A DNA stretch of 13,164 bases from Actinomycetota bacterium (GTDB taxonomy: Bacteria > Actinomycetota > Actinomycetes > S36-B12 > UBA10799): assembly GCA_003452655.1 (NCBI GenBank), contig DMNR01000218.1, positions 1,325 to 14,488 of the forward strand, written 5' to 3'. Below the pieces are notes generated by a model. It saw only the letters and a program-made list of their open reading frames with translations, did not search any database and was not told the DNA's origin. The translations under genes and the position numbers were made by a program. Positions within the stretch are counted from its first letter, which is position 1. Every line of letters begins with the position of its first letter. Positions 12,898-13,164 of the stretch are shown piece by piece.

Positions 12898-13164
12898 GTG
12901 AGTACTGAAGGCGGAGTCAAGGCGGTCATTGCGGCGCTATGCGCCAATATTGGTATCGCTATCGCCAAGTTCGTGGCGTTCTTCTTCACCGGTTCAAGCT
13001 CGATGCTTTCTGAAGCGATCCACTCAGTGGCGGATTCGTTCAACCAGGTTTTGCTCCTGATTGGTGGGCACCGCGCCAAACGAGAAGCGACGTCGAAGCA
13101 CCAGTTCGGTTACGGGCGTACCAGGTACGTCTATGGATTCGTCGTCTCCGTCATCCTGTTCCTC
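12898..13164 (+). CDS. Cation diffusion facilitator family transporter (SLC30A9-like), 3' part outside window
   Basis: The first 89 residues are visible, open to the last base. They show TM1 (about 8-30), then GSSSMLSEAIHSVADSFNQ entering TM2, with the H42-x3-D46 metal-site motif of CDF exporters, and the loop KHQFGYGRTRYVYGFV into TM3. Family members exchange Zn2+, Fe2+, Mn2+ or similar for protons across the cytoplasmic membrane. The SSSMLSE-IHS-D--NQ and YG--R--Y pattern recalls the SLC30A9 (ZnT9) branch from memory. The metal cannot be assigned from this fragment. GTG start with weak GAGAG upstream; 36 bp after manA. Confidence 0.9.
   Translation, partial: MSTEGGVKAVIAALCANIGIAIAKFVAFFFTGSSSMLSEAIHSVADSFNQVLLLIGGHRAKREATSKHQFGYGRTRYVYGFVVSVILFL

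Overview
The window reads as a chromosomal segment of an actinobacterium of moderate to high G+C. The support is the actinobacterial fused forms of the F420 genes (FbiB as CofE plus nitroreductase, FbiC as CofG plus CofH), a WhiB-family iron-sulfur regulator, a DUF3499 protein, several GTG starts, and several genes that seem to be transcribed leaderless from TAnnnT -10 hexamers. I cannot name a genus. Gene content resembles the mycobacterial fbiAB - whiB2 - Rv3259 - DUF3499 - manB - manA neighbourhood. I see no insertion sequence, phage gene, CRISPR array, tRNA or rRNA.

Layout. Bases 1-2333 (minus strand) carry fbiA and fbiB, translationally coupled through an ATGA overlap; fbiB runs off the left edge with only its last few residues missing. 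After a 39-bp gap, fbiC (2373-5030) is read the other way. Its 3' end holds two A5 tracts one helical turn apart and a perfect 9-bp inverted repeat, and it runs into a 179-bp upstream region of whiB (5210-5467) with two more dyads. A structured 3' region and a strong intrinsic terminator (5570-5598) close this block. Next come a divergent tetR (5628-6248, minus) and a 14-TM DHA2-type MFS exporter gene (6330-7934, plus), which share an 81-bp region with a 40-bp imperfect palindrome. The rest runs rightward: a zincin-like protein without its zinc motif (8020-8478), a DUF3499 protein (8544-8948), phosphohexomutase manB (8958-10337), a Trm112-like small protein (10370-10549), a SIS-domain phosphosugar isomerase homologue that overlaps it (10539-11681), mannose-6-phosphate isomerase manA (11731-12861), and the start of a cation diffusion facilitator gene (12898 to the edge).

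How the genes work together. FbiC makes the deazaflavin chromophore FO, FbiA joins it to a phospholactate-type group, and FbiB adds the glutamate tail and acts on the dehydro precursor, so most of coenzyme F420 synthesis is here; the guanylyltransferase FbiD/CofC is not. ManA and ManB link fructose-6-phosphate to mannose-1-phosphate for GDP-mannose and mannosylated envelope material. The SIS and Trm112-like proteins are encoded between them, so they probably belong to the same sugar-phosphate branch, but their exact jobs are not known. TetR plus MFS looks like a self-contained efflux cassette set into an otherwise conserved housekeeping block.

I did not find a clearly new defence or mobile system. 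The points most worth a second look are the apparently degenerate enzymes (the zincin-like and SIS proteins), the repeated leaderless promoter arrangement with stop codons that double as -10 hexamers, and the palindromes around fbiC/whiB, tetR/MFS, DUF3499 and manB.
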